From Myxococcales bacterium (lineage in GTDB: Bacteria > Myxococcota_A > Polyangia > Polyangiales > Polyangiaceae): a stretch of DNA of 64,000 bases. The DNA lies in assembly GCA_025359105.1 (NCBI GenBank), contig JANYHK010000010.1, positions 39,698-103,697 on the forward strand, in the 5' to 3' direction. Position 1 is the first letter of the stretch. Each line of letters opens with the position of its first letter. Shown here piece by piece: positions 25,150 through 33,147 of this stretch. The translations under genes were made by a program, and so were the position numbers. A model generated the notes under the pieces. That model did no database searches. It saw only the letters and a list, made by a program, of their open reading frames with translations, and was not told the origin of the DNA.

Positions 25150-28100
25150 ATGCGTGCCCTTCGCGTCGCCAGCCTCCTCTCGGGCCTCGGAATCGTTCTC
25201 GTCGCCGTGCAGTCGGATCGCGCCCACGCGGCGTGGCCAGCCAAGGCGACCGACGACATGACGAACCCGGCCAACTGGCCGAACGATCCCGACTACAAGG
25301 AGCGCTGGAACTACTTCTCGTTCCTGCCGAAGCAAAATCCCGGCACGCTGCCGTACACGCCGGCGGATCTGAAGCTCGGCGCCTCGGGCATGAGCATCGA
25401 CAAGGCGTGGACCTACACGATCGGCCGGCCCGACGTCGTCATCGCCGAGATCGACTGCGGCATCCAGTGGGAGAGCGACGATCTCGTCAACAAGGCGTGG
25501 CTCAACGCGAAGGAGCTCGCGACCACCAAGCAGCCGAAGGACAAGGCGGGCGCGGCGTGCGGCGGCGCGGGAGCGCTGGCGGGGTACGACTGCGACGGGG
25601 ACGGCGCCTTCACCGTCGCCGACTACCGCGACGATCCGCGCGTCGCCCCGGTCTTGACCGGTGACAAGTGCTTCACCGACGGCGAGCGCACCAAGCCGGG
25701 GCCCGACCGCATCGCCGGCGATCTGAACAGGAACTGCATCCTCGATCCCGGAGATCTCATCGAGCTCTTCTCCGACGGCACCGACGACGACGGGAACGGC
25801 TACGTCGACGACATCAGCGGGTGGGACTTCTTCAAACACGACAACAACCCCTACGACGACACGCGCTACGGGCACGGCTCGGGCGAGGCGCGCGACAGCG
25901 TGGCCGAGGGGAACAACGGCAAGGGCAGCATCGGCGTGTGCCCGCTCTGCCGGTTCATCCCGCTGCGCGTCGCCGACAGCTACGTCGCCGACTCCAACGC
26001 GTACGGCAAGGCCGTCGTCTACGGCGTCGACAACGGCGTGAAGGTCATCCAGGAGGCGCTCGGCGCCATCAACCAGACGCCGCTGTCGATCGCGGCGATG
26101 GACTACGCCTACAAGAAGGGCGTCATCGTCGTCGCGAGCATGGCCGACGAGGACGCGCGCCACCACAACTTCCCGGGCCTCGCCAACCACACGATGCCCG
26201 TGCACACGATCCGCTACGACGGGCAGGATGAGCACTCGTCGGCGACGTTCATCTCGTACGACACGTGCTCGAACTACGGCGGACAGCTGCAGCTCTCGAT
26301 CTCCGGCACCGCGTGCTCGAGCGAGGCGACGGGGCGCGCGGCGGGGCTGGCGGGGCTCGTGTATTCGATGGCCGCGTCGATGACGCCGCCGGTGAAGGTG
26401 ACGGCCGAGGAGGTCATGCAGCTCCTCAAGATGAACGCGGACGACATCGACGTGCCCGCGTCGCTCAGCAGCGACGCCGACGTGCGCGGCGGGCTCTTCG
26501 AGAGCAAGCCCGGCTGGGATCAGCGCTTCGCGTACGGCCGCGCGAACATCTTCCGCTCGCTCACGGCGCTGAAGAACGGGCTCGTTCCGCCGGAGGTCGA
26601 CATCACGTCCCCGTCGTGGTTCGAGCCGTTTTACGCCGATCGCGGCCCCGCGCAGATCGCCATCACCGGCCGCATCGTCGCCGCCCGCGCGGCGTCGTAC
26701 GACTACAAGGTCGAGTGGGGCGCGGGCGTCGAGCCCGACGACGACGCGTGGAAGCCGCTCATCGCGGCCGTGTCGAACGTGCCGGGCAGCCAGGTCACCG
26801 GCGGAGGCGCGGCGCTCGCGATGTTCGATCCCAAGCAGATCGATACCGCGCACGTGCGGGATCCCGACTCGCCGCATGGCGAGAATGATCGCACCATCAC
26901 GCTCCGCGTCCGCGCGACGGCCCACTACCCGGGCGGCGACGTCACCGGCGAGGCGCGCCGCGCGATCGCGATCACCAACCAGAAAAACGGGCTCGACCAG
27001 GATCTCCTCCCCGGCTTCCCGATCAAGATCGGCGGCAGCGGTGAGCCCAGCCCGAAGCTCGCCGACGTCGACGGCGACGGCGTGCGCGACATCATCGTCC
27101 TCGGCACCGACGGCGTCCTGCACGTGTGGTCGCTCGCCACCGGCCTCCCCGTGGAGGCGCCCGGCTTCCCGTACCGGCTCAAGGTCGACGACGGCCTCGA
27201 CGCCGAGCACGAGCCCGGCGCGGCGTCGTACCTCTCCGCCCCCGCGTACGCGGGCGGCGCCATCGATCCGTCGATCGCGCGCGAGGCGAGCGGCGGCGCG
27301 CCCGCGATCGGCGACATCGACGGCGACGGCAACGCGGACATCGTCTTCACCACCTGGGTCGGCACGATCTACGCGATCGATCGGCGCGGGCGCCCGCTCC
27401 TCGGCTTCCCGCGGCGGCTTCCGCAGGTGGTGTCGTGCCCGCTCGACACCGGCAAGCCCAAGCCCACCGTGCAGTGCGCCGACATGCTGCACGCCATCGC
27501 GCGCGGCGCGTTCGCGGCGCCAGTGCTCGTCGACTTCGACAACGACAAGAAGCTCGAGATCGTGCAGGCCGCCTTCGACGGGCAAATTTACATCCTGCAC
27601 GGCGACGGCACGCCGCTCGACGGCTGGCCGGTGCGCGTGCACGCCCCGAAGGCTGCAAAGTACAACCGCATCATGAGCACGCCGACGGTGACCGACTTCA
27701 ACAGGGACGGGATCCCCGATCTGGCGACCGGCTCGAACGAGACGCTCGGCGGCGGCGACGGCGCGGGCCCCGGCTTCATCCTCGACGGGCGCGGAAACAA
27801 GACCCCGGGCGGGCCGTACCTGCAGAACTGGCCGGTCGCGATGACGTCGCTCCACCTGTTCCCGACCGTCGGCGAGGGCCTCGGCGCGTCGCCGGCGGCG
27901 GCCGACTTCGACGGCGACGGCGTGCCGGAGGTCGTGCTCCAGGGCAACGGCTCGCCGCCGCTCATCGCGAAGGCCGATCCGGGCAAGCAGGCCGGCTTCG
28001 CCGATCCGCCGAACCGCCTGCCGGTGCGCGAGGACGGCGCGAAGGGCATCGAGCCGACGGCCATCTTCGGCGAGCAGTCGAACGCGGTGACGCCCGACAC

Positions 28101-28854
28101 GATGTTCCCGTTCTTGAGCCAGCCGTCCATCGGCGATCTCGACATGGACGGCACCCCCGACGTCATCACCAGCGGCGGCTCGCTGAGCCTCGCCGGGACG
28201 ATCGCCGGCGGCGCGTACAATAAACCGTTTCAGAACCTGCTCGCCTCGTGGAGCGGCAAGACCGGCAAGATGTTCCCGGGCTCACCGTTCGTCATCGAGG
28301 ACTTCGTGTTCTTCGTGAACCACGCCGTCGCCGACGTGAGCGGCGACGACTACCCGGAGATGATCCTCGGCACCGCGAGCTACTTCGTGCACGCCGTCGA
28401 CGCGTGGGGCTGCGAGGCCGCGGGCTTCCCGAAGTTCACCAACGGCTGGCACGTGGCGACGCCGGCCGTCGGCGACGTGAACGGGGACCACTCGCTCGAG
28501 ATCGTCGCGACGACGCGCGAGGGCTGGGTCTTCGCGTGGACGACCCGCGGCAAGGACGACGGCGTCGTGCAGTGGGAGAGCTTCCACCACGACAACCAGA
28601 ACACCGGCGACTACGGCAAGAAGCTGAGCCAGGGAACGGCACGGCAGCCGGGACCGCACCTCGACTGCCGGCCGCCGGCGGTCGTCCCGCCGCCGTCGTA
28701 CGAGCCGGGCGGCTGCGCGGTCGCCGCGGGCGACGCCACCGAGGGCGCCGCCGGACGCTTCGGGCTCCTGCTGGGCGGGCTCGGCCTGTTCGGCCTGCTC
28801 GGCAAGGTGAGGGCGAGGGCCGCGAAGACGAAGGCCAGGCGCACGCCACGCTGA
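25150..28854 (+). CDS. Subtilisin-like (S8) protease with FG-GAP/VCBS repeats and C-terminal anchor
   Basis: A 1234-residue secreted protein. The signal peptide (residues 1-27) ends in AHAA. The S8 domain (about 70-490) has Asp102 (AEIDCGIQ), His242 (YGHGSG) and Ser391 (SSEATGRAAGLAGL). The serine context is CSSEATG instead of GTSMATP; alignment of the following AGL-AGL helix makes Ser391 the likely nucleophile. An EF-type DCDGDGAF loop lies near 140. From about 610 there are FG-GAP/VCBS-like repeats with DVDGDGVRD, DIDGDGNAD, DFNRDGIPD, DFDGDGVPE and DLDMDGTPD calcium loops, as in beta-propeller adhesins. The end has GGCAVA, a hydrophobic helix and KARR, resembling MYXO-CTERM sorting tails. 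ATG 25150 gives the signal peptide; a TTG lies four codons upstream. Confidence 0.9.
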   Translation: MRALRVASLLSGLGIVLVAVQSDRAHAAWPAKATDDMTNPANWPNDPDYKERWNYFSFLPKQNPGTLPYTPADLKLGASGMSIDKAWTYTIGRPDVVIAEIDCGIQWESDDLVNKAWLNAKELATTKQPKDKAGAACGGAGALAGYDCDGDGAFTVADYRDDPRVAPVLTGDKCFTDGERTKPGPDRIAGDLNRNCILDPGDLIELFSDGTDDDGNGYVDDISGWDFFKHDNNPYDDTRYGHGSGEARDSVAEGNNGKGSIGVCPLCRFIPLRVADSYVADSNAYGKAVVYGVDNGVKVIQEALGAINQTPLSIAAMDYAYKKGVIVVASMADEDARHHNFPGLANHTMPVHTIRYDGQDEHSSATFISYDTCSNYGGQLQLSISGTACSSEATGRAAGLAGLVYSMAASMTPPVKVTAEEVMQLLKMNADDIDVPASLSSDADVRGGLFESKPGWDQRFAYGRANIFRSLTALKNGLVPPEVDITSPSWFEPFYADRGPAQIAITGRIVAARAASYDYKVEWGAGVEPDDDAWKPLIAAVSNVPGSQVTGGGAALAMFDPKQIDTAHVRDPDSPHGENDRTITLRVRATAHYPGGDVTGEARRAIAITNQKNGLDQDLLPGFPIKIGGSGEPSPKLADVDGDGVRDIIVLGTDGVLHVWSLATGLPVEAPGFPYRLKVDDGLDAEHEPGAASYLSAPAYAGGAIDPSIAREASGGAPAIGDIDGDGNADIVFTTWVGTIYAIDRRGRPLLGFPRRLPQVVSCPLDTGKPKPTVQCADMLHAIARGAFAAPVLVDFDNDKKLEIVQAAFDGQIYILHGDGTPLDGWPVRVHAPKAAKYNRIMSTPTVTDFNRDGIPDLATGSNETLGGGDGAGPGFILDGRGNKTPGGPYLQNWPVAMTSLHLFPTVGEGLGASPAAADFDGDGVPEVVLQGNGSPPLIAKADPGKQAGFADPPNRLPVREDGAKGIEPTAIFGEQSNAVTPDTMFPFLSQPSIGDLDMDGTPDVITSGGSLSLAGTIAGGAYNKPFQNLLASWSGKTGKMFPGSPFVIEDFVFFVNHAVADVSGDDYPEMILGTASYFVHAVDAWGCEAAGFPKFTNGWHVATPAVGDVNGDHSLEIVATTREGWVFAWTTRGKDDGVVQWESFHHDNQNTGDYGKKLSQGTARQPGPHLDCRPPAVVPPPSYEPGGCAVAAGDATEGAAGRFGLLLGGLGLFGLLGKVRARAAKTKARRTPR

Positions 28855-28911
28855 CGCCGCGCGCAACCGCCGGCGGCAACGGCTACCGCAGCGGGCAAAG
28901 GTAGCTGCAGC

Positions 28912-28983
<72 letters not shown>

Positions 28984-29054
28984 GCGAATGCGGTGGGCGC
29001 GATATGCTCTTTACTTCCGCGGGGTCTCTCGCGCATACTCCGCCGCCGTTTCGG

Positions 29055-29128
29055 GCCGGAGTAGCTCAGTTGGTTAGAGCGGGCGTTTCATACGCGCTAG
29101 GTCAGGGGTTCGACTCCCTTCTCCGGCA
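29055..29128 (+). tRNA. tRNA-Met (anticodon CAT)
   Basis: A 74-nt cloverleaf. The acceptor stem is GCCGGAG/CTCCGGC with discriminator A, the D arm GCTC..GAGC, and the anticodon stem GGCGT/GCGCT (with two wobble pairs) holds loop TTCATAC. The T arm has TTCGACT. CAT could also be an Ile2 tRNA carrying lysidine, but the D-arm and acceptor resemble elongator Met. CCA is not encoded. A T6 run at 29140-29145 follows a weak GC hairpin and probably ends transcription. Confidence 0.93.
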
Positions 29129-29198
29129 CCCTTGGGGGCTTTTTTCCGAGAGATCGTGGCCAAGCCACATGGCCCGAGGAGCTGTGCCGCGAAAGCCA

Positions 29199-29630
29199 AT
29201 GAGCATACCCCTCGCGACCACCAAGCCCGCCGCCGCCGTCGCCATCACGGGGCTCGGCCACATCGGCATTCGCGTGCACGACCTCGAACGCTCAGTGCGC
29301 TTCTATTCGCTGCTCGGATTCACGAAGACGGCGGGCCCGGTCGGGCCCGAGCCGGTCGCGATCCTCGATCATCCGTCGGGGGTCGAGGTGAACCTGATCT
29401 TGAATGCTCCGGAGGCGAAAACGCCCAACGTGCTCATGGACGTTCCAGAGAAGCACCCCGGCATCACGCACGTCGCGCTCCTGTGTCCGGACATCGCGGC
29501 GGCCAAGGCGCAGCTCGAGGCGGCAGGTATTTCTCTGAGTGGTGGGCCGATTCGCTTCGGCCCGAAAGCGCAGGGGATTTTCGTGCGCGATCCGGACGGC
29601 AACGTGATCGAGCTCCACCAGCGCGGCTGA
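29199..29630 (+). CDS. VOC-family (glyoxalase/dioxygenase-like) protein
   Basis: A 143-residue single vicinal-oxygen-chelate fold. The two beta-alpha-beta modules are visible: LGHIGIRVHDLERSVRFY with a metal-ligand His, GVEVNLIL with an acid, then THVALLCPDI with the second His and DPDGNVIELHQ with the final Glu. Such proteins bind a divalent metal and act as glyoxalases, dioxygenases or resistance proteins; the substrate cannot be read from the sequence. I chose ATG 29199; an in-frame ATG at 29169 would add ten residues. Neither has a clear ribosome-binding site. Confidence 0.82.
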   Translation: MSIPLATTKPAAAVAITGLGHIGIRVHDLERSVRFYSLLGFTKTAGPVGPEPVAILDHPSGVEVNLILNAPEAKTPNVLMDVPEKHPGITHVALLCPDIAAAKAQLEAAGISLSGGPIRFGPKAQGIFVRDPDGNVIELHQRG

Positions 29631-29749
29631 CCGGGAGCGGACGCCGGACGCCTGCTACGTTCGAAGAGGCCGCCGAGAGGACCCCAAGGGTGACGCGCCC
29701 GGCGGGTTCCTTCACGGTCCGGCGAAACGTCGAGCTACGGAGGCGCCCC

Positions 29750-31378
29750 TTGAACGCGTGTGTGCTCGCCGCATCATGCCTCGCATGCCTCGCGCTCGCG
29801 GCGTGCTCCCCCGCGGCGACGCCGGTCGTGCGGGCGCCGGCGAGAGCGCCCGCCCCGTCGGCGGGCGGCGGCGCGCGGGCGGCGAAGGTGCGGGCGGCGG
29901 AGGCGCGGGCGGCGGAGGCGGCGCGGGCTCGAACGGGAGCCATCGCGCTCCATCGCGTCGTTCGCGGTGATTCGGGCGAGGACCAGGAGGCGCGACGCCG
30001 CGCGCAGTTCGATCTCGCCGCCGCGCTCCACGCGCTCGGCTTCGTGAACGGCGCGTACGGGATCTTCTCCGAGATCGCGGCCGACCGGCGGCACCCCAGG
30101 TACGAGGAGACACTCGCATGGCTCGCCGAGCTCGCGACCGAGCTGCCCGAGCCCGCCGACGTCGCGGAGCGCCTCGACAGCTACGGCGACGCGGCGCTCG
30201 CCCGCTTCGACGACTCGGCGCAAGCCGAGCTCCACGGCGAAGTGCATTACCTGCGGGGCCGTTACTTGTACCGAAACGCGCAGTACGCGCGCGCGATCGG
30301 CGCGTTCGGGCGCGTCGGCCCACACTCATCCCGGTACGCGCACGCGCAGATCCTCGCGGGCATCGCGCATGTCCAGCTCCGCGATCCGACCAGCGCCGTG
30401 CGGGCGTTCCACCGCACGCTGGGCGCGCTGGGCGCCATCGAGGCGAACACGGGGTCTGCCCAGGTCGAGGCCCGGCGCACGCGCGATCTCGCGTACCTCT
30501 CGCTCGCGCGCACCTTCTACTCGACCAGCGTGCTCCGCGACGACGCGTCGGCGGCTCCCGTCGTGGATCGCGAGCGACTTGCCGCCGCGATGAAGTACTG
30601 GGCGCGGGTCGACGTACGCGGCGAGTCGTGGCTCGACGCGCTCTTCGAGAAGAGCTACGCGTACTACATGGCGGGCGACTACGGTCGCGCGCTCGGCGAT
30701 TTCTTCGTCACGATCCAGTTTCCAGGTCTTCGCGACGCGTACTACCCGGAAGCGCACGTGCTCCGGGCGCGCGTGTACCGTTCGAGTTGTCGGTTCGCCG
30801 ACGCCGCCGACGTGGCGACGAGCTTCCTCCGCGCCTATGACCCCGTCGCGAGCGATCTGGCGCAGCTCGGCGCGTCGCTCGAAGGGAGCGAGACAGGCTG
30901 GTTTCGACTCCTCCGCGACGTGCGGGCGGGGCGCGCACCGATCCCCATGCGTGCGCGTGCAGCCCTTGTGACGGCCCTCTCCGACCGTGAGCTCCTGCGT
31001 CACCTCGACTACGTGAGCGTCCTCGACGCGGAGCTCCACCGACTCGCCGCCAGCCCCGAGTCCTTTCGCGACGGCGAGCTCGGGCTCGATCTGAGAGACC
31101 GCCTGGGCGACGCGCGGGCCCTCGCGATCCGCACGGCCGGCGACCTCGCGAGGAAGCGGACGGCGCGGGCGCTCGACGAGCTTCGCCTGCACCTCCGCGA
31201 TGCATCGGCGCTCGCAGAGGTCCCCAAGGGCGGCGGCGCCGATCGCAGCGTCGGAAAGCGGGCGCGCGTCGTCGCAGTGCAGGCGGACGGCGAAGAGTCG
31301 TGGCCCTTCGCCGGAGAGCACTGGCCCGACGAGGTCGGCACCTACGCCGAGCTCGGCGTAGCGCCTTGCGGGCGTTAG
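29750..31378 (+). CDS. TPR-containing lipoprotein
   Basis: A 542-residue predicted lipoprotein. The start is TTG 29750, supported by CGGAGG seven bases upstream. It gives a signal peptide with lipobox LAAC (Cys19 or so), followed by an Ala/Arg-rich linker of about 45 residues that may be helical. The rest is mostly TPR-like helices: AQFDLAAALHALGFVNGAY, HYLRGRYLYRNAQYARAIG, AHAQILAGIAHVQLRDPTS and SYAYYMAGDYGRALGDFFV. TPR lipoproteins often serve as assembly scaffolds in the outer membrane, for example BamD-like or gliding and secretion components; this one cannot be assigned. Its stop abuts the convergent small lipoprotein gene with no gap. Confidence 0.82.
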   Translation: MNACVLAASCLACLALAACSPAATPVVRAPARAPAPSAGGGARAAKVRAAEARAAEAARARTGAIALHRVVRGDSGEDQEARRRAQFDLAAALHALGFVNGAYGIFSEIAADRRHPRYEETLAWLAELATELPEPADVAERLDSYGDAALARFDDSAQAELHGEVHYLRGRYLYRNAQYARAIGAFGRVGPHSSRYAHAQILAGIAHVQLRDPTSAVRAFHRTLGALGAIEANTGSAQVEARRTRDLAYLSLARTFYSTSVLRDDASAAPVVDRERLAAAMKYWARVDVRGESWLDALFEKSYAYYMAGDYGRALGDFFVTIQFPGLRDAYYPEAHVLRARVYRSSCRFADAADVATSFLRAYDPVASDLAQLGASLEGSETGWFRLLRDVRAGRAPIPMRARAALVTALSDRELLRHLDYVSVLDAELHRLAASPESFRDGELGLDLRDRLGDARALAIRTAGDLARKRTARALDELRLHLRDASALAEVPKGGGADRSVGKRARVVAVQADGEESWPFAGEHWPDEVGTYAELGVAPCGR

Positions 31379-31780
31379 CTACGTCCCCTCGCAAAAGTGG
31401 CCGCTCGCTCCGGGTTTGCCGTCGACCAGGAACGGGTACTCCATCGCCGAGCAGCGCTCACCCTTCGCGCAATCGGAGGCGGAGAAGCACTTCTTCCGGC
31501 AGAAGTCGCCCTCGAGGTAGAAGTGCGTCTGGCCCGTCGGGCACTTGTACTTCGGATCGAAGCGGCGCATCTCGGCCGCGTCACCACCGCCGTCGGCAGG
31601 CGCGCTGCCAACATGCGCAAACGCGCTCGCTGAAGCGGCGGCGGCCTCGAGCGGAACGGGGATCGCGGCGACCGCGGCCGCGTCGGACACCGGCGCTGGG
31701 GTCTTCTCCGGACAACCGGCGAGGACGAGCACCGAGAAGAGTACCCAAAACGTCGAACATGCGCGGACCATCGACGCCAT
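31379..31780 (-). CDS. Small Cys-rich lipoprotein
   Basis: A 133-residue predicted lipoprotein of unknown function: signal peptide with lipobox LVLAGC (Cys23), an Ala/Ser-rich linker of about 50 residues, and a small C-terminal domain with seven Cys (YKCPTGQ, DFCRKKCFSASDCAKGERCS, HFCEGT). The CRKKCFSASDC-type spacing is like the short Cys-rich motifs common in myxobacterial surface lipoproteins, which are probably disulfide-stabilised. A second Met at residue 4 is an alternative start. It is convergent with the TPR lipoprotein and lies downstream of the terminator after the SnoaL-like gene. Confidence 0.75.
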   Translation of the reverse strand: MASMVRACSTFWVLFSVLVLAGCPEKTPAPVSDAAAVAAIPVPLEAAAASASAFAHVGSAPADGGGDAAEMRRFDPKYKCPTGQTHFYLEGDFCRKKCFSASDCAKGERCSAMEYPFLVDGKPGASGHFCEGT

Positions 31781-31817
31781 TGTAGGCGAAGGAGACCGAG
31801 GGGACGCAGAATGAAGA

Positions 31818-31848
31818 AACGCCGGATCGCAGCAGGCGACCCGGCGTT
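31818..31848 (-). terminator. Intrinsic terminator after the SnoaL-like gene
   Basis: AACGCCGG (31818-31825) and CCGGCGTT (31841-31848) form an 8-bp perfect stem, which can extend by three pairs after one mismatch. On the minus strand it lies 22 bases after the stop codon and is followed by TTTCTTCATT, a moderate U-rich tract. Confidence 0.75.
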
Positions 31849-31870
31849 CCGAGTGGCTAGACCGGATCGG

Positions 31871-32953
31871 CTACTTCGCGGGCGGCGGCGGCATCATCTC
31901 CATCGAGTTGCCGTAGCTCCAGCCCTTGACCATCTTGCCGTCCTTCAACTGAATGACGTCGACGAAGTGCATGCCCATCGCCTTGTTCGTCGCCTTCATC
32001 GGGCCCATGTTTCCCTTCATGGTGCCGTGCAGGTAGCCCTCGGTGACGACGAGGTCGCCGGCGGCCATCTGGAGGTTTTTGTCCTGCGACAGGTCCGGCA
32101 TCGCCTTGAAGATGGTCTCGAGGAAGCCCTTCACGCCCTTCTGCCCCTTGAAGGTCGCCGGCTGGGTCCAGTCGTCCATCGTCGCGTCGGCCGTCATCGT
32201 GGCGAGCGTCGCGTCGACCTTGTGGTCGTCGATCGCCTTGTACATGGCGTTGACGGCGTCGAGGTTCTTCTGCTCCTCGGGCGTGCCCTTCGTCGTGCCC
32301 ATCAGCGGCGCCGCCGTCGGCAGCGTCTCCACCGGACGGAACGCGCCGGCCTTCGCCTTGGCGTCGAGCTGCTGCATCTGGGTCGGCACGTCGAAGTAGC
32401 GGCGGGCCTCCTTCACGAGACCGGCGTCGTCGTACGTCGCGATGTCGACGCCGTGGAGGCCCGTCTTGCGACCGGTCGCCTTGAGCTTCATCATCTCGCT
32501 GTCGCCGGTCTGCGTCCCGGTGATGACCCACTCGACGGCCGAGATGTTGCCCTTCATCGTGACGCGGGTGAGGGCGACCTTGAAGTCGGGGAACGTCTTG
32601 AGCGACTCGGCGGCCGCGGCCTTGATGGCGGCGCGCCCGACGAAATCGGGCATCCCGACGATGCGCAGCGTGCCGTTCTCGGCGTAAGCCGCTGCGACCT
32701 TGTCCGCGTCGTGCGCGTTCCATGCCTCGACGAGCGCCTTGGTGGTCTCCTCGGGCGTCGCAGCTTTGACGGCGGGCGTCGCCGGGGTTGCCGGAGTCGC
32801 GGGCGTCTCGGGCGTGGTCGGCGTGGTCGGCGTGGTCGGCATCGCCGGCGTGGTGGCTCCGGTCGGGACAGCCGGCGGCGCGGGCTCGGCGCCCCCACAC
32901 GCTGCTGCCAGCATCACGGCCACGATGGTACCTAGTGTCTTATGTCCGATCAT
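31871..32953 (-). CDS. Lipoprotein with two tandem SnoaL-like domains
   Basis: A 360-residue predicted lipoprotein: signal peptide with lipobox AAAC (Cys19), a Thr/Pro linker made of TPTTP and ATP units (about residues 32-62), then two copies of an NTF2-like/SnoaL ester-cyclase fold. Domain 1 (about 68-195) has LVEAWNAHDADKVAAAY and FPDFKVALTRV; domain 2 (about 230-350) has MYKAIDDHKVDATLATM and MPDLSQDKNLQMAAG, with the typical final strand MHFVDVIQLKDGKMVKGW. Such domains bind small hydrophobic ligands or act as cyclases and isomerases; catalytic residues are not certain here. A perfect intrinsic terminator follows. It is divergent from the C1 peptidase gene. Confidence 0.87.
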   Translation of the reverse strand: MIGHKTLGTIVAVMLAAACGGAEPAPPAVPTGATTPAMPTTPTTPTTPETPATPATPATPAVKAATPEETTKALVEAWNAHDADKVAAAYAENGTLRIVGMPDFVGRAAIKAAAAESLKTFPDFKVALTRVTMKGNISAVEWVITGTQTGDSEMMKLKATGRKTGLHGVDIATYDDAGLVKEARRYFDVPTQMQQLDAKAKAGAFRPVETLPTAAPLMGTTKGTPEEQKNLDAVNAMYKAIDDHKVDATLATMTADATMDDWTQPATFKGQKGVKGFLETIFKAMPDLSQDKNLQMAAGDLVVTEGYLHGTMKGNMGPMKATNKAMGMHFVDVIQLKDGKMVKGWSYGNSMEMMPPPPAK

Positions 32954-33030
32954 GATTCTTCTCCCCTCGAAATGAGCGCCCTAAGTGCCACGGACCAGGT
33001 CCCGCCATCAAGCCCTAGCGTCATTTTTTT

Positions 33031-33058
33031 CGCCGCGCGCGTGATCCCTCGCGCGGCG
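33031..33058. repeat. 9-bp perfect inverted repeat in a divergent intergenic region
   Basis: CGCCGCGCG (33031-33039) and CGCGCGGCG (33050-33058) are exact reverse complements, preceded by a T7 run. The T-run is on the wrong side for a plus-strand terminator. The element lies between the SnoaL-like lipoprotein and the C1 peptidase genes and could be regulatory. I see no gene in the rest of this 194-bp gap. Confidence 0.6.
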
Positions 33059-33147
33059 AGTTGCTCAGCGTCCTGCGCCGCACTACCGCCACTCGAACCG
33101 CGAAAGACCCGTACCGCGTGAGCGCGCGACGCCGTACGCTCGATCCC

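Noticed and set aside
24886..27855. A 989-codon open frame antisense to the protease gene
   Set aside because: It is a composition-driven shadow. The plus strand encodes a complete signal peptide, S8 triad and repeats, and the antisense frame is Arg/Val/Gly-rich without motifs.
33021..33058. Intrinsic terminator candidate (T-run with inverted repeat)
   Set aside because: The T-run precedes the stem on the plus strand and becomes an A-run on the minus strand, so it fits neither direction.
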